From: Pleurocapsa sp. FMAR1
GTDB lineage: Bacteria > Cyanobacteriota > Cyanobacteriia > Cyanobacteriales > Xenococcaceae
Direction: 5' to 3'
Length of the DNA: 64,000 nt
NCBI RefSeq assembly: GCF_963665995.1
Contig: NZ_OY762512.1
Location: 1,240,001 to 1,304,000, forward strand
Within the stretch, counting starts at the first letter, position 1; each line of letters begins with the position of its first letter. A model generated the notes under the pieces. The model was not told the DNA's origin, made no database searches, and was given only the letters and a program-made list of their open reading frames with translations. Below are positions 16,796 to 24,999 of this stretch, in pieces. The position numbers and the translations under genes are program-made.

Positions 16796-19053
16796 CGAAT
16801 TTTGCAGACTGATGGTTGCGTTGCCACGGCAGTTTTTGCTGGAGAAATCAGTTCAATATTTCCCTTAGCATTAACTATCCAGGTATGAGCTTCTGTTAGA
16901 GGCTGATAGTCAGCATTCTCTTTCTGGCTGACGTTATGCTTATTGTCTCGATCTGTATCTGCATCTGTCGATCTATTAGAGGTTTCGTCTAAATCCGCTA
17001 AAATTTCTAGATTACTTGTTTCTTGCAGCAAATTATTAGGAACACCGCCACGTCCAATATTACGGAATTGATTTTGACTAAAACTTGCTCCCTTACCGCA
17101 GCCTTTGTAAATATAATTTTCTGCTACCAAAGAAGCCTGCTTTCTAAATTGCGTTTGAAGTCTAGAGTTTAAATTTAAAGTAGAAAATTCCACAACTCCT
17201 TTTTTCTGCTTGTCTTCGGAGTCAGCAGTAACGCTACTATCGCTATCCGCCAAAAATAATCGAGCCTTAATGGCAATTTTGCCACCGCTTCCCTGTTGAG
17301 CATCAGCACTAACTTGACTGGACTTTAGCAAAACTAAATTAGCTGTTTCTACGTTTATTTTACCGCCATCACCGTTATTTTTAGCTGTTGTAGAGATAGC
17401 ACCTTGATTGTTTAGAATAACTGACTTTTCTGCCATGATGCCGATCGAGCCACCATTTCCAGATATGGTATTAGCGATAATTTTGCCTTGGGTATCTAAA
17501 TCTAGATTTGAGGTAGTAATTAGAATATCTCCCCCATTAGCAAGACCGAAATTGCTGACGGATATTTGTCCTCCTTGCTCTATTTTTAAGCTAGGAGTAT
17601 TAATAACTAAAGACCCGCTTGCAGCTTGGGGTTGCCGTGCTGGAGATAAACCTTCAATACCCGAAGAGGCAGAAAAACCACTAGATAATTTAGTTTCAGT
17701 TGGCTGCCCTGTCATACTATTTTGCGATCGCAAAACTCCTGTACCAGAAATATCGATGGCTTTACTAGCATTAACTGTAATTGTTCCCCCTGCTCCTATT
17801 CCGCCCAAAGCCTGAATTTGTCCTCCATCTTTAACAGTTAATTGGGCAGTATTAATTGCTATTCCGCCTCCATCTCCTTGTCCTTGAGTCGAAGTGCTGA
17901 TGATGGGAGGATTTTTATCTGCTTCACTCTTCAACTCCACAATGTCTTGAGCGTCAATAGTAATATTTCCGCCTGGATACTTGCTAAAAGTAGCGGCAGA
18001 AATTAGTGAACCATTTTTGACTGAGATTTGAGGTGCTACCAGAGAAATATCACCTCCTCCACCAACTTGTTGTTCTAGATCGAAACTCTGTCGTAATACC
18101 TGAGAAAGCAGAGAACTATTATCTAAATTGATCGATTCTCTGGCTTTGAGATTAATCGTACTTTTTGCCGCGTTAATACTTGTAGCATTAATGATTCCTG
18201 AGCCTGTAGCCAAATTAATGTTGTTGCCTTGAAACTTAATCGCACCGCTATTATTAACAACTAAAGCTCTATTAGTCAGGTCAATATTACCGAACTGGTT
18301 GAGGTTTTCATATTGGAATTGCCAACCGCTATTATCTAGTTTTAAATTAACACTGCCAGACTTGATACTACTAACTTCAATATTACTTTGAATACCATTA
18401 AGACTATTTCTAGTGATGGAGACATCTCCGCCTAGTAAAGCTAGAGTGTTGCCTGGCTTTACACTTAAGCCACTAGAATTGCTGGATACTCGACTATCAT
18501 TGGGCAATAGTGCTATTTTTCCAGGATTTTGACCATACTGTAAGCCGATAGGCGAGGTGATGGTTAATAAGGGAGTGCTTTGGGGATTAGTGGCAGCAAA
18601 TTCCGTACCATCTTCAAATATAAAGCGATCGCCCGTGCTAGCAATAAAAGATCCCCCGATATTTAGCTGGGCGTTGGCACCAAAAACAATTCCCGCAGGA
18701 TTGAGCAAAAATAAACTGGCATTACCCTGAGTTTGAATCAAACCATTAATCTCAGAAACAGTTCCCCCAGTAACACGACTAAAAATATTTTCAATATCTA
18801 AACCGTTATCAAAATTAGCGATCGCGCCTGTCGCCAAAGAAAACTCTTTAAAGCTATGAAACAGGTTTTGACCAGTTTGAGTACCTCCTTGGATTAGAGA
18901 AGTACCATCAATTACTTGGACTTGAGTATTAGTCGTTTGATCGCTGGTTATCTGCGCTTGAGCATTACTATCACTAAACATCAGGGTTAGGGTAGCAATC
19001 GTCAGACCGACTGTAGATTTATAGCCACCAAAATTAGTAGATAGCATTGCCAT
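16792..19053 (-). CDS. Filamentous haemagglutinin-type exoprotein (two-partner secretion, TpsA-like)
   Basis: A 753-residue surface or secreted protein. After a signal peptide (hydrophobic run ending SNAQAQ near residue 33) comes the TPS domain: QNLFHSFKEFSLATGAIANF, VTGGTVSEINGLIQ, then SLFLLNPAGIVFGANAQLNIGGSFIAST, which directs export through a TpsB outer-membrane pore. The body (about 220-620) is beta-helix-like with repeated GGxI and N-rich turns. The C-terminal region holds two cysteines (YKGCGKG, PSVCKIR). No TpsB gene is nearby, so its partner must be elsewhere. Likely role: adhesion or cell-surface interaction; not shown. Confidence 0.88.
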   Translation of the reverse strand: MAMLSTNFGGYKSTVGLTIATLTLMFSDSNAQAQITSDQTTNTQVQVIDGTSLIQGGTQTGQNLFHSFKEFSLATGAIANFDNGLDIENIFSRVTGGTVSEINGLIQTQGNASLFLLNPAGIVFGANAQLNIGGSFIASTGDRFIFEDGTEFAATNPQSTPLLTITSPIGLQYGQNPGKIALLPNDSRVSSNSSGLSVKPGNTLALLGGDVSITRNSLNGIQSNIEVSSIKSGSVNLKLDNSGWQFQYENLNQFGNIDLTNRALVVNNSGAIKFQGNNINLATGSGIINATSINAAKSTINLKARESINLDNSSLLSQVLRQSFDLEQQVGGGGDISLVAPQISVKNGSLISAATFSKYPGGNITIDAQDIVELKSEADKNPPIISTSTQGQGDGGGIAINTAQLTVKDGGQIQALGGIGAGGTITVNASKAIDISGTGVLRSQNSMTGQPTETKLSSGFSASSGIEGLSPARQPQAASGSLVINTPSLKIEQGGQISVSNFGLANGGDILITTSNLDLDTQGKIIANTISGNGGSIGIMAEKSVILNNQGAISTTAKNNGDGGKINVETANLVLLKSSQVSADAQQGSGGKIAIKARLFLADSDSSVTADSEDKQKKGVVEFSTLNLNSRLQTQFRKQASLVAENYIYKGCGKGASFSQNQFRNIGRGGVPNNLLQETSNLEILADLDETSNRSTDADTDRDNKHNVSQKENADYQPLTEAHTWIVNAKGNIELISPAKTAVATQPSVCKIR

Positions 19054-19211
19054 GATTTAGGAGAACTAACGCAATATTAACTTACGTAATATAAGACAGC
19101 CACTTATCAATTATCAATGAGCAATGAACAATGACTATTTTGTTTAATCTAAGTACAAATTTTTGAGAATTAAGTAAACTCATATACAGGTAGTCTGTTA
19201 TTTCCAACTTA

Positions 19212-20255
19212 ATGCAACTTAGTTCCAATCAAACTTCATCATTTCCCAAAGCCTTGCAGCTTATCGCCCCTTTTTTCCTTTGGGGAACAGCAATGGTAGC
19301 CATGAAAGGAGTAATTCCTTACACCACTCCCTTTTTTATGGCGGGAGTGCGATTAGTACCTGCGGGAGTTTTAGTGCTAGTGGTAGCGATAATTTTAAAA
19401 TTGCCTCAACCTAAAACTTGGCAGGCTTGGCTTTGGATTTTGGCTTTTGCTGTAGTTGATGGAGCAATGTTTCAGGGCTTTTTGGCTCAGGGAATTGTTA
19501 AAACTGGGGCAGGTTTGGGTTCGGTGATGATTGATTCCCAACCTTTAGCGGTGGCACTTATGTCTAGCTGGTTATTTGGCGAAGTGATTGGCTTGTGGGG
19601 CTGGTTAGGACTGAGTATTGGCATATTAGGTATTAGTTTAATTGGTTTACCCGATCGCTGGATTTATAGTATATTTGCAGGCAATCTAGGAGAAGTGAAT
19701 TTAAATTTGCTAGGGTTGTTTGATAACGGCGAGTGGTTAATGCTGCTGGCTTCATTATCGATGGCGGTGGGGACGGTAATGATTCCTTATATTAGTCGTC
19801 ATAGCGATCCTGTAGTTGCTACAGGCTGGCACATGATTATTGGTGGCTTGCCTTTGTTTGGTTTGTCTTGGCTACAAGAATCTCAGCAGTGGGATAATTT
19901 GACTGTCGAAGGCTGGTTAGCCTTGGGATATGCAACAGTTTTTGGTAGCGCGATCGCCTATGGAATCTTTTTTTATTTAGCATCTAAAGGTAATTTAACC
20001 AGCTTAAGTGCTTTAACCTTTTTGACTCCTATTTTTGCTTTGCTGTTTGGCACAATTATTCTTTCAGAAGTATTAAGCAGTCTTCAGTCTCTGGGAGTGG
20101 CATTAACCGTAGTCAGTATCTATTTAATTAACCAACGAGATAAAATTGCAGCCAAATTCAAACCTAATGTTGACGAATCAGAAATAATAGATATTGCTGA
20201 AGATCGGGGGTCATTAAATATAGTCACATCCGAAGAAATGGCTATAGAGGATTAG
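19212..20255 (+). CDS. EamA/DMT family transporter
   Basis: A 347-residue inner-membrane protein of the drug/metabolite transporter superfamily, with about ten hydrophobic segments in two EamA halves. The first half has WGTAMVAMKGVIPYTTPFFMAGVRLVPAG, and the second has MAVGTVMIPYISRHSDPVVATGWHMIIGG, with the family end SALTFLTPIFALLFGTIILSE. The tail after residue 315 is charged and cytoplasmic. The substrate is not predictable. It diverges from the exoprotein gene and runs towards the NRPS gene's 3' end with a 35-bp gap. Confidence 0.9.
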   Translation: MQLSSNQTSSFPKALQLIAPFFLWGTAMVAMKGVIPYTTPFFMAGVRLVPAGVLVLVVAIILKLPQPKTWQAWLWILAFAVVDGAMFQGFLAQGIVKTGAGLGSVMIDSQPLAVALMSSWLFGEVIGLWGWLGLSIGILGISLIGLPDRWIYSIFAGNLGEVNLNLLGLFDNGEWLMLLASLSMAVGTVMIPYISRHSDPVVATGWHMIIGGLPLFGLSWLQESQQWDNLTVEGWLALGYATVFGSAIAYGIFFYLASKGNLTSLSALTFLTPIFALLFGTIILSEVLSSLQSLGVALTVVSIYLINQRDKIAAKFKPNVDESEIIDIAEDRGSLNIVTSEEMAIED

Positions 20256-20289
20256 ATTTTATTAATGTTCAATGCTCAATATTTAACTG

Positions 20290-23200
20290 TTATAAAGCCT
20301 GTTGCAATTTCTCGGCTAAAACTCGCACATAAGGCTCTTCGAGCATATTAAAGTGATTTCCAGGTACTTGCTCAATTTTTAGTTGACTTACTATTCCTTG
20401 ATGCCAACCATTGCGAGGGCAAAGCCAGTGCTTAATTCTGTGGTCAAAAAAGAAAGTACGATCTTTTTCGGTAGCCAGAAATAAAGACACTTTGCCTTGG
20501 TAAGGTTGAATAATGTAGGGATCTGAAGTTGATTTTTCAGTTGTCGGCAATTTAGCTGTAATTCCTAATTTTATTCTGGCTTGCAAATAGCTAATTTTAT
20601 CTGCCAGCTTAAGACTGGCAAGCCGATTCCAGTTAGTACGTAAAGTATAGTTAAGCTGTTGATAATTTTGGTAGAGAGGATGTGAACCAGCAGTATCCAA
20701 AATAGCCAATAAAGCTACCTCTTTGTCCATAGCTTGAAGCTGTTGGGCAATTTCTAAGGCAATTAATCCGCCAGTCGAATAACCAGCGAGTATATAAGGG
20801 GGTTGAGGTTGGACGGTCAAAATATCTTTTAGATGATGACTAGCTAAAGCTTTGATTTGACGACTATTGCATTCTAAGGTGAAGTAACCTGATTCCATTA
20901 GATAAAATGGTTGCTCATCTCTCAGATAATCTGCTAAAGGTGCTGCTTCTTCGTAGGCATTGGCACAGAAAAACAAGGGAGGCTTACTGCCTTGTTTTTG
21001 CAATGCTATCATCAGAGAGTTAGGTCGAGGGCGATCGCCTTGTCTGCCTGCCATAATGGTTAGTAATGCTTGATAGTCTTCTGGCTCTATGCCATCGGGA
21101 GTGGTATCTAAGTCTTCAATTGTTGGCTGTCCTTCTGCAAAACAGCGAGCCATTTGTTCGATGGTAGTTAAGTTTGCAAGAGCTTTAAGAGGTATTTTTT
21201 GCCCTAAAGCCTGCTCAATCTCGCTAACCAAGGTGATGGCTAAAAGAGAACTACCGCCTAATTCTAGAAAATCGTCTTTAATTCCAACTCGTTTGACTTC
21301 GAGAACTTTTTCCCAGGCTGAAGCGAGTTGAGTTTCTAGTTGACTTCGAGGAGCGACATAACTTTCGGCAACGGTTTGACTAGTAAAATCAAATGGGGGC
21401 AAAGCTTTTGGATCGATTTTGCCATTAAGAGTTAAAGGCAAAGCATCAATAGTCATAAACCCAAAAGGGATCATGTGTGCTGGAAGTTGTTGTTTAAGAA
21501 AGCCACGCAATGCTTCATGATTGACTGTAGCGTTAGGCTGGTTAACTATATAACCTATTAACCTCTGATAACCCGTTGCTGAGTTTTCCTGGACTGTTAC
21601 TGCTGCTGCTTGAACCCCAGGATATTGCAGGATCGCTGATTCAATTTCTTCAATTTCGATGCGGAAGCCACGAATCTTTACCTGACGATCTAGACGACCA
21701 ACACAGATCACCGTTCCGTCTTCAGCATAGTAAGCCAAATCTCCAGTTTTGTACATACGAGCTTCTGGGCGATCGCTAAAGGGGTCACGAATAAACCTGT
21801 CTATGGTCAATTCAGGTCGATTTAAATAACCTCTAGCTAGGCAATCCCCGCCGATATATAGCTCCCCTGGAATACCAACTGGCAGAAGCATTAAATGAGA
21901 ATCTAAGATGTAGTATTTAACGTTAGCCAAAGGATGACCAATAGAAATTGGCTCTGCATCGGCTTTTACTTGATGGACTGACGACCAAATTGTAGTTTCG
22001 GTTGGCCCGTATAAATTCCACAGCGAAGCACCCTTATCTTGGAGTTGCTTGGCTAGTTCTTTGGATAGAGCTTCACCAGTGGAAATCATTTTTAAGTTTT
22101 TACTGCCCTGCCAACCCGCTGCTAAGAGTATTTTCCAGCTAACTGGGGTAGGCTGCATAAAGGTAACCTGATATTTTTCCAGGGCTTGCAATAGTTGATG
22201 ACCATCAGTAGCAGTTTGACGAGAAACTACAGCTAATTTTGCGCCGACAATTAAGGGGAGAAAAATTTCGGCAACGGCAATGTCAAAAGAAATGGTGGTA
22301 ACTGATAAGAGAGTATCACTAGCATTAATTCCAGGTTCGCGGGCAATGGAGGTTAAAAGATTGACCGCAGTACGATGTTCAATTTGTACACCTTTAGGTT
22401 TGCCTGTCGAGCCAGATGTATAAATGACATAAGCTAGATTATTAGGAGCTACTGTATTAGTTAAATTGTGACTGCTTTCTGGTGCAATCGCCGTATCAAA
22501 TTCTTCTAAATTAACAACTTTTTGTTGAGCAAAATCCAGATTTAAATGCTTTTGAGTTAGCAATACGGCAACTTGAGCATCTTCTAGCATATAGCCAATA
22601 CGGTCGACAGGATAGCTAGGATCTAGTGGCACATAAGCACCGGCTGCCTTTAAGATAGCCAAAATACCTACTACCATCTCAACTGAACGCTCAACACAAA
22701 TTCCTACCAAAACTTCAGACTTTACACCAATGTCTCTGAGGTAATGTGCCAGGGAATTAGCTCTTTGATTTAATTCTTGATAGGTTAAGTGTTGCTCTTC
22801 AAAAATTAAAGCGATCGCATCTGGGGTTTTAGCTACCTGCTGTTCAAATAATTGATGAATACATAAAGTATTAGGGTAATCAATCTGAGTATCGTTCCAA
22901 GTAACTAAAATTTGCTGCTTTTCGGCTGGAGTTAAAAGCGGTAAAGTAACAATTTGCTCTTTAGGTTGAGCCACAACACTTTCTAGTAATACTTGAAAAT
23001 GACCCATCATTCTGGCGATCGCAGCATCCTCAAATAAATTACCGTTATAAGTAAATACGCAGGATAATCCCTCTGGCTGCTCGATGATTTTCCAACTTAA
23101 ATCAAGGTTAAGAATTTCCCAATCAGAATCTGCTAAAGTTTCTTCAGAGATGTTTTCCAGTTCAAAAAGTACTTTAAATAAAGCCGTACTTTCGGCATTT

Positions 23201-23796
23201 TGCATCAGTATTTCTACTAATTCTTTGCTTATTGTTAGATTTTGTTGTATCTGAGCATCCAAAGTTATTTGTAAAGTTTGAATTAGCTCATTAAAACAAC
23301 TTTCAGAGTTTAATTGGAGAGGCAATAAAATAATATTTTCTAGTACGCCAAATCGAGTATTTGCCCTAATTCTTTTTTGCTTATTTACTGGTGTACCAAC
23401 AATAATTTCTGTCTGTCTAGTGTAGCGATTGAGAAGTATTTGAAAAGCCGTCAACAAAACAGAAAATAAAGATACATCTTCTTGAATAGCAATATTTTTT
23501 AAAGACTCAGATAATTCTTGAGACAAAACCAAAGTTTGATTACTGGCAACAAATTTTTTGACTTGCGCTCTAGATTTAGTTGTGGGGAGTTCTAAAACTG
23601 GCAGTTTACCTTGGAAGAGTCTTTCTAAAAAATCAAGCCTAGATTGAATACTATTTAAAATGGGCAAATCTGATGTTTCAAAAGAGTCTGATTGAGATAT
23701 GGATTGGTTTTTTTCTGAATGATTGTCGGTATTGCCGTAAATATCAGTAGAAACTGAAGCAGCATATAAATTTTTCTCAGTATTTTTACTGTTCAT
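20290..23796 (-). CDS. Single-module non-ribosomal peptide synthetase: partial C, A, PCP, thioesterase
   Basis: A 1168-residue synthetase. Residues about 50-285 match only the C-terminal half of a condensation domain (LELPTTKSR, then FGVLENIILLPLQL); the catalytic HHxxxDG is absent. The adenylation domain (about 305-800) has YTSGSTGKPKG near 459 and NLYGPTE near 596. Pocket residues I align to the eight or nine specificity positions read D, I, A, Q, I, T, L, I, W, closest to the glycine-type code DILQLGLIW that I know. The carrier domain has LGGSSL with the phosphopantetheine Ser near 850. The thioesterase has GYSTGG near 1004 and GNH near 1148. The product is probably an acyl or amino acid derivative made with other enzymes; unknown. 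Confidence 0.93.
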   Translation of the reverse strand: MNSKNTEKNLYAASVSTDIYGNTDNHSEKNQSISQSDSFETSDLPILNSIQSRLDFLERLFQGKLPVLELPTTKSRAQVKKFVASNQTLVLSQELSESLKNIAIQEDVSLFSVLLTAFQILLNRYTRQTEIIVGTPVNKQKRIRANTRFGVLENIILLPLQLNSESCFNELIQTLQITLDAQIQQNLTISKELVEILMQNAESTALFKVLFELENISEETLADSDWEILNLDLSWKIIEQPEGLSCVFTYNGNLFEDAAIARMMGHFQVLLESVVAQPKEQIVTLPLLTPAEKQQILVTWNDTQIDYPNTLCIHQLFEQQVAKTPDAIALIFEEQHLTYQELNQRANSLAHYLRDIGVKSEVLVGICVERSVEMVVGILAILKAAGAYVPLDPSYPVDRIGYMLEDAQVAVLLTQKHLNLDFAQQKVVNLEEFDTAIAPESSHNLTNTVAPNNLAYVIYTSGSTGKPKGVQIEHRTAVNLLTSIAREPGINASDTLLSVTTISFDIAVAEIFLPLIVGAKLAVVSRQTATDGHQLLQALEKYQVTFMQPTPVSWKILLAAGWQGSKNLKMISTGEALSKELAKQLQDKGASLWNLYGPTETTIWSSVHQVKADAEPISIGHPLANVKYYILDSHLMLLPVGIPGELYIGGDCLARGYLNRPELTIDRFIRDPFSDRPEARMYKTGDLAYYAEDGTVICVGRLDRQVKIRGFRIEIEEIESAILQYPGVQAAAVTVQENSATGYQRLIGYIVNQPNATVNHEALRGFLKQQLPAHMIPFGFMTIDALPLTLNGKIDPKALPPFDFTSQTVAESYVAPRSQLETQLASAWEKVLEVKRVGIKDDFLELGGSSLLAITLVSEIEQALGQKIPLKALANLTTIEQMARCFAEGQPTIEDLDTTPDGIEPEDYQALLTIMAGRQGDRPRPNSLMIALQKQGSKPPLFFCANAYEEAAPLADYLRDEQPFYLMESGYFTLECNSRQIKALASHHLKDILTVQPQPPYILAGYSTGGLIALEIAQQLQAMDKEVALLAILDTAGSHPLYQNYQQLNYTLRTNWNRLASLKLADKISYLQARIKLGITAKLPTTEKSTSDPYIIQPYQGKVSLFLATEKDRTFFFDHRIKHWLCPRNGWHQGIVSQLKIEQVPGNHFNMLEEPYVRVLAEKLQQAL

Positions 23797-24377
23797 TAAA
23801 GTTAAGTATTATCGAATAAAAATTGAAATATAGTAAAAACAATAAAATATATTTTATTATTGCAATTAATATTTTAGCCCATGAATTTTGTGATTGGGTA
23901 ATTAAAAAAAACCAATTAAGCACTGTTTAACCGAAGAAAAACTCTAGATTACAATGCTCAAATCTATCATCAAACTTTTCGTTTAACTAATTTAGATTTA
24001 GTCTTCTAAATTAAAAATAATTATCTAGATTTTGTTAAAAATCAAACATTTAAAGATTTATAAAAAATACTATTCAGGAAATTATTTTGATGCTGTAGAA
24101 TCAAACAACATATTAGATTAGAAATTAGAGAGTAAATCAACTACAAATGTCTTTTAGACAGACTTGAGAATAAGCCTTTGCGATCGCTAAATTCAAATCT
24201 CGGTATGCTTTTTTTAGAACTTTTAATCTTGTCTGCACTTACTCAAGCATTAAGAATCTATGTTCTTTGATCCCTCTCGTTCACTAAAAGCAAAAAAATC
24301 ACTGTATTTACCAGTAAAGAACTAAGCTAAGTAATAAGACTTATTATATTTTTAGCATTGACACACGCGGTTCAAAT
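23797..24377. other. Divergent promoter region between the NRPS and photoreceptor genes
   Basis: About 580 bp without a gene, strongly AT-rich. It must hold the promoters of the NRPS (leftward) and the cyanobacteriochrome (rightward). I do not see a strong palindrome or a recognised operator. One HIP1-type site lies at about 24180. It does not encode the missing half of the condensation domain in any obvious frame. Confidence 0.45.
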
Positions 24378-24875
24378 ATGTCCGATCCTGATTTAGAAAA
24401 GTTATTGCGTCGTTTACATAATAATCTTGCCGAAGATAAACTGATTCAAACAATAACTAGCGATCTTAGAAAGAAACTTAGGGTAGATCGCGTAGCTCTC
24501 TATTACTTTTATCGTCAGTGGTCAGGAAGAGTGACTTTTGAATCGTTGAGTTCTAGTATTTATTCAATTTTAGGCTCAACTGGACCAGATGACTGTTTTA
24601 ATCAAGAATATGCCGATTTATATCAAGGCGGTAGAGTAAGTGCGATCGCTAATATCGAAACTGCCAATATTGCCGAATGTCATCGAGATTTTTTAAAAGA
24701 AATTCAGGTAAAGGCTAATTTAGTAGTACCAATTTTGATTCCTTCAGGACTTTGGGGTTTGCTGGTTGCTCATCAGTGCCAAAGTACTTTTTATTGGTCG
24801 GCAGAAGATATTCAGGCGATGCAAACAGGAGCAAGTAACCTCGCTGAAGCTCAGGCAATTCGTAACAACAAATAA
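24378..24875 (+). CDS. Stand-alone GAF protein with DXCF cyanobacteriochrome motifs
   Basis: A 165-residue protein that is essentially one GAF domain. It carries the two cysteines of dual-Cys cyanobacteriochromes: DDCF at residues 71-74 (Cys73) and the canonical bilin-binding Cys101-His102 in AECHRDFL. They are 28 residues apart, the same spacing as I recall for TePixJ. Flanking sequence fits too: EYADLYQGGRVSAI, VKANLVVPIL and LWGLLVAHQC. Known DXCF proteins bind phycoviolobilin or phycocyanobilin and switch between blue and green light. Here there is no kinase, GGDEF or methyl-accepting output domain, and only a short N-terminal helix. It is divergent from the NRPS. Bilin binding is predicted, not shown. 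Confidence 0.85.
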   Translation: MSDPDLEKLLRRLHNNLAEDKLIQTITSDLRKKLRVDRVALYYFYRQWSGRVTFESLSSSIYSILGSTGPDDCFNQEYADLYQGGRVSAIANIETANIAECHRDFLKEIQVKANLVVPILIPSGLWGLLVAHQCQSTFYWSAEDIQAMQTGASNLAEAQAIRNNK

Positions 24876-24999
24876 TGCAGCAGGGCTTGTTAGTTTTACT
24901 CAGCAAAAAGCGACTGCATTTCTGAGCGATCGCTTTAACCCAGCTTGAGTTAATGGCGATCGCCTTATATTTAGTCTAGTTTAGTTTCAGGTTGAATAC

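Noticed and set aside
17408-17815. 135-codon plus-strand frame
   Set aside because: Lies wholly inside the haemagglutinin-type gene on the other strand and has no recognisable domain.
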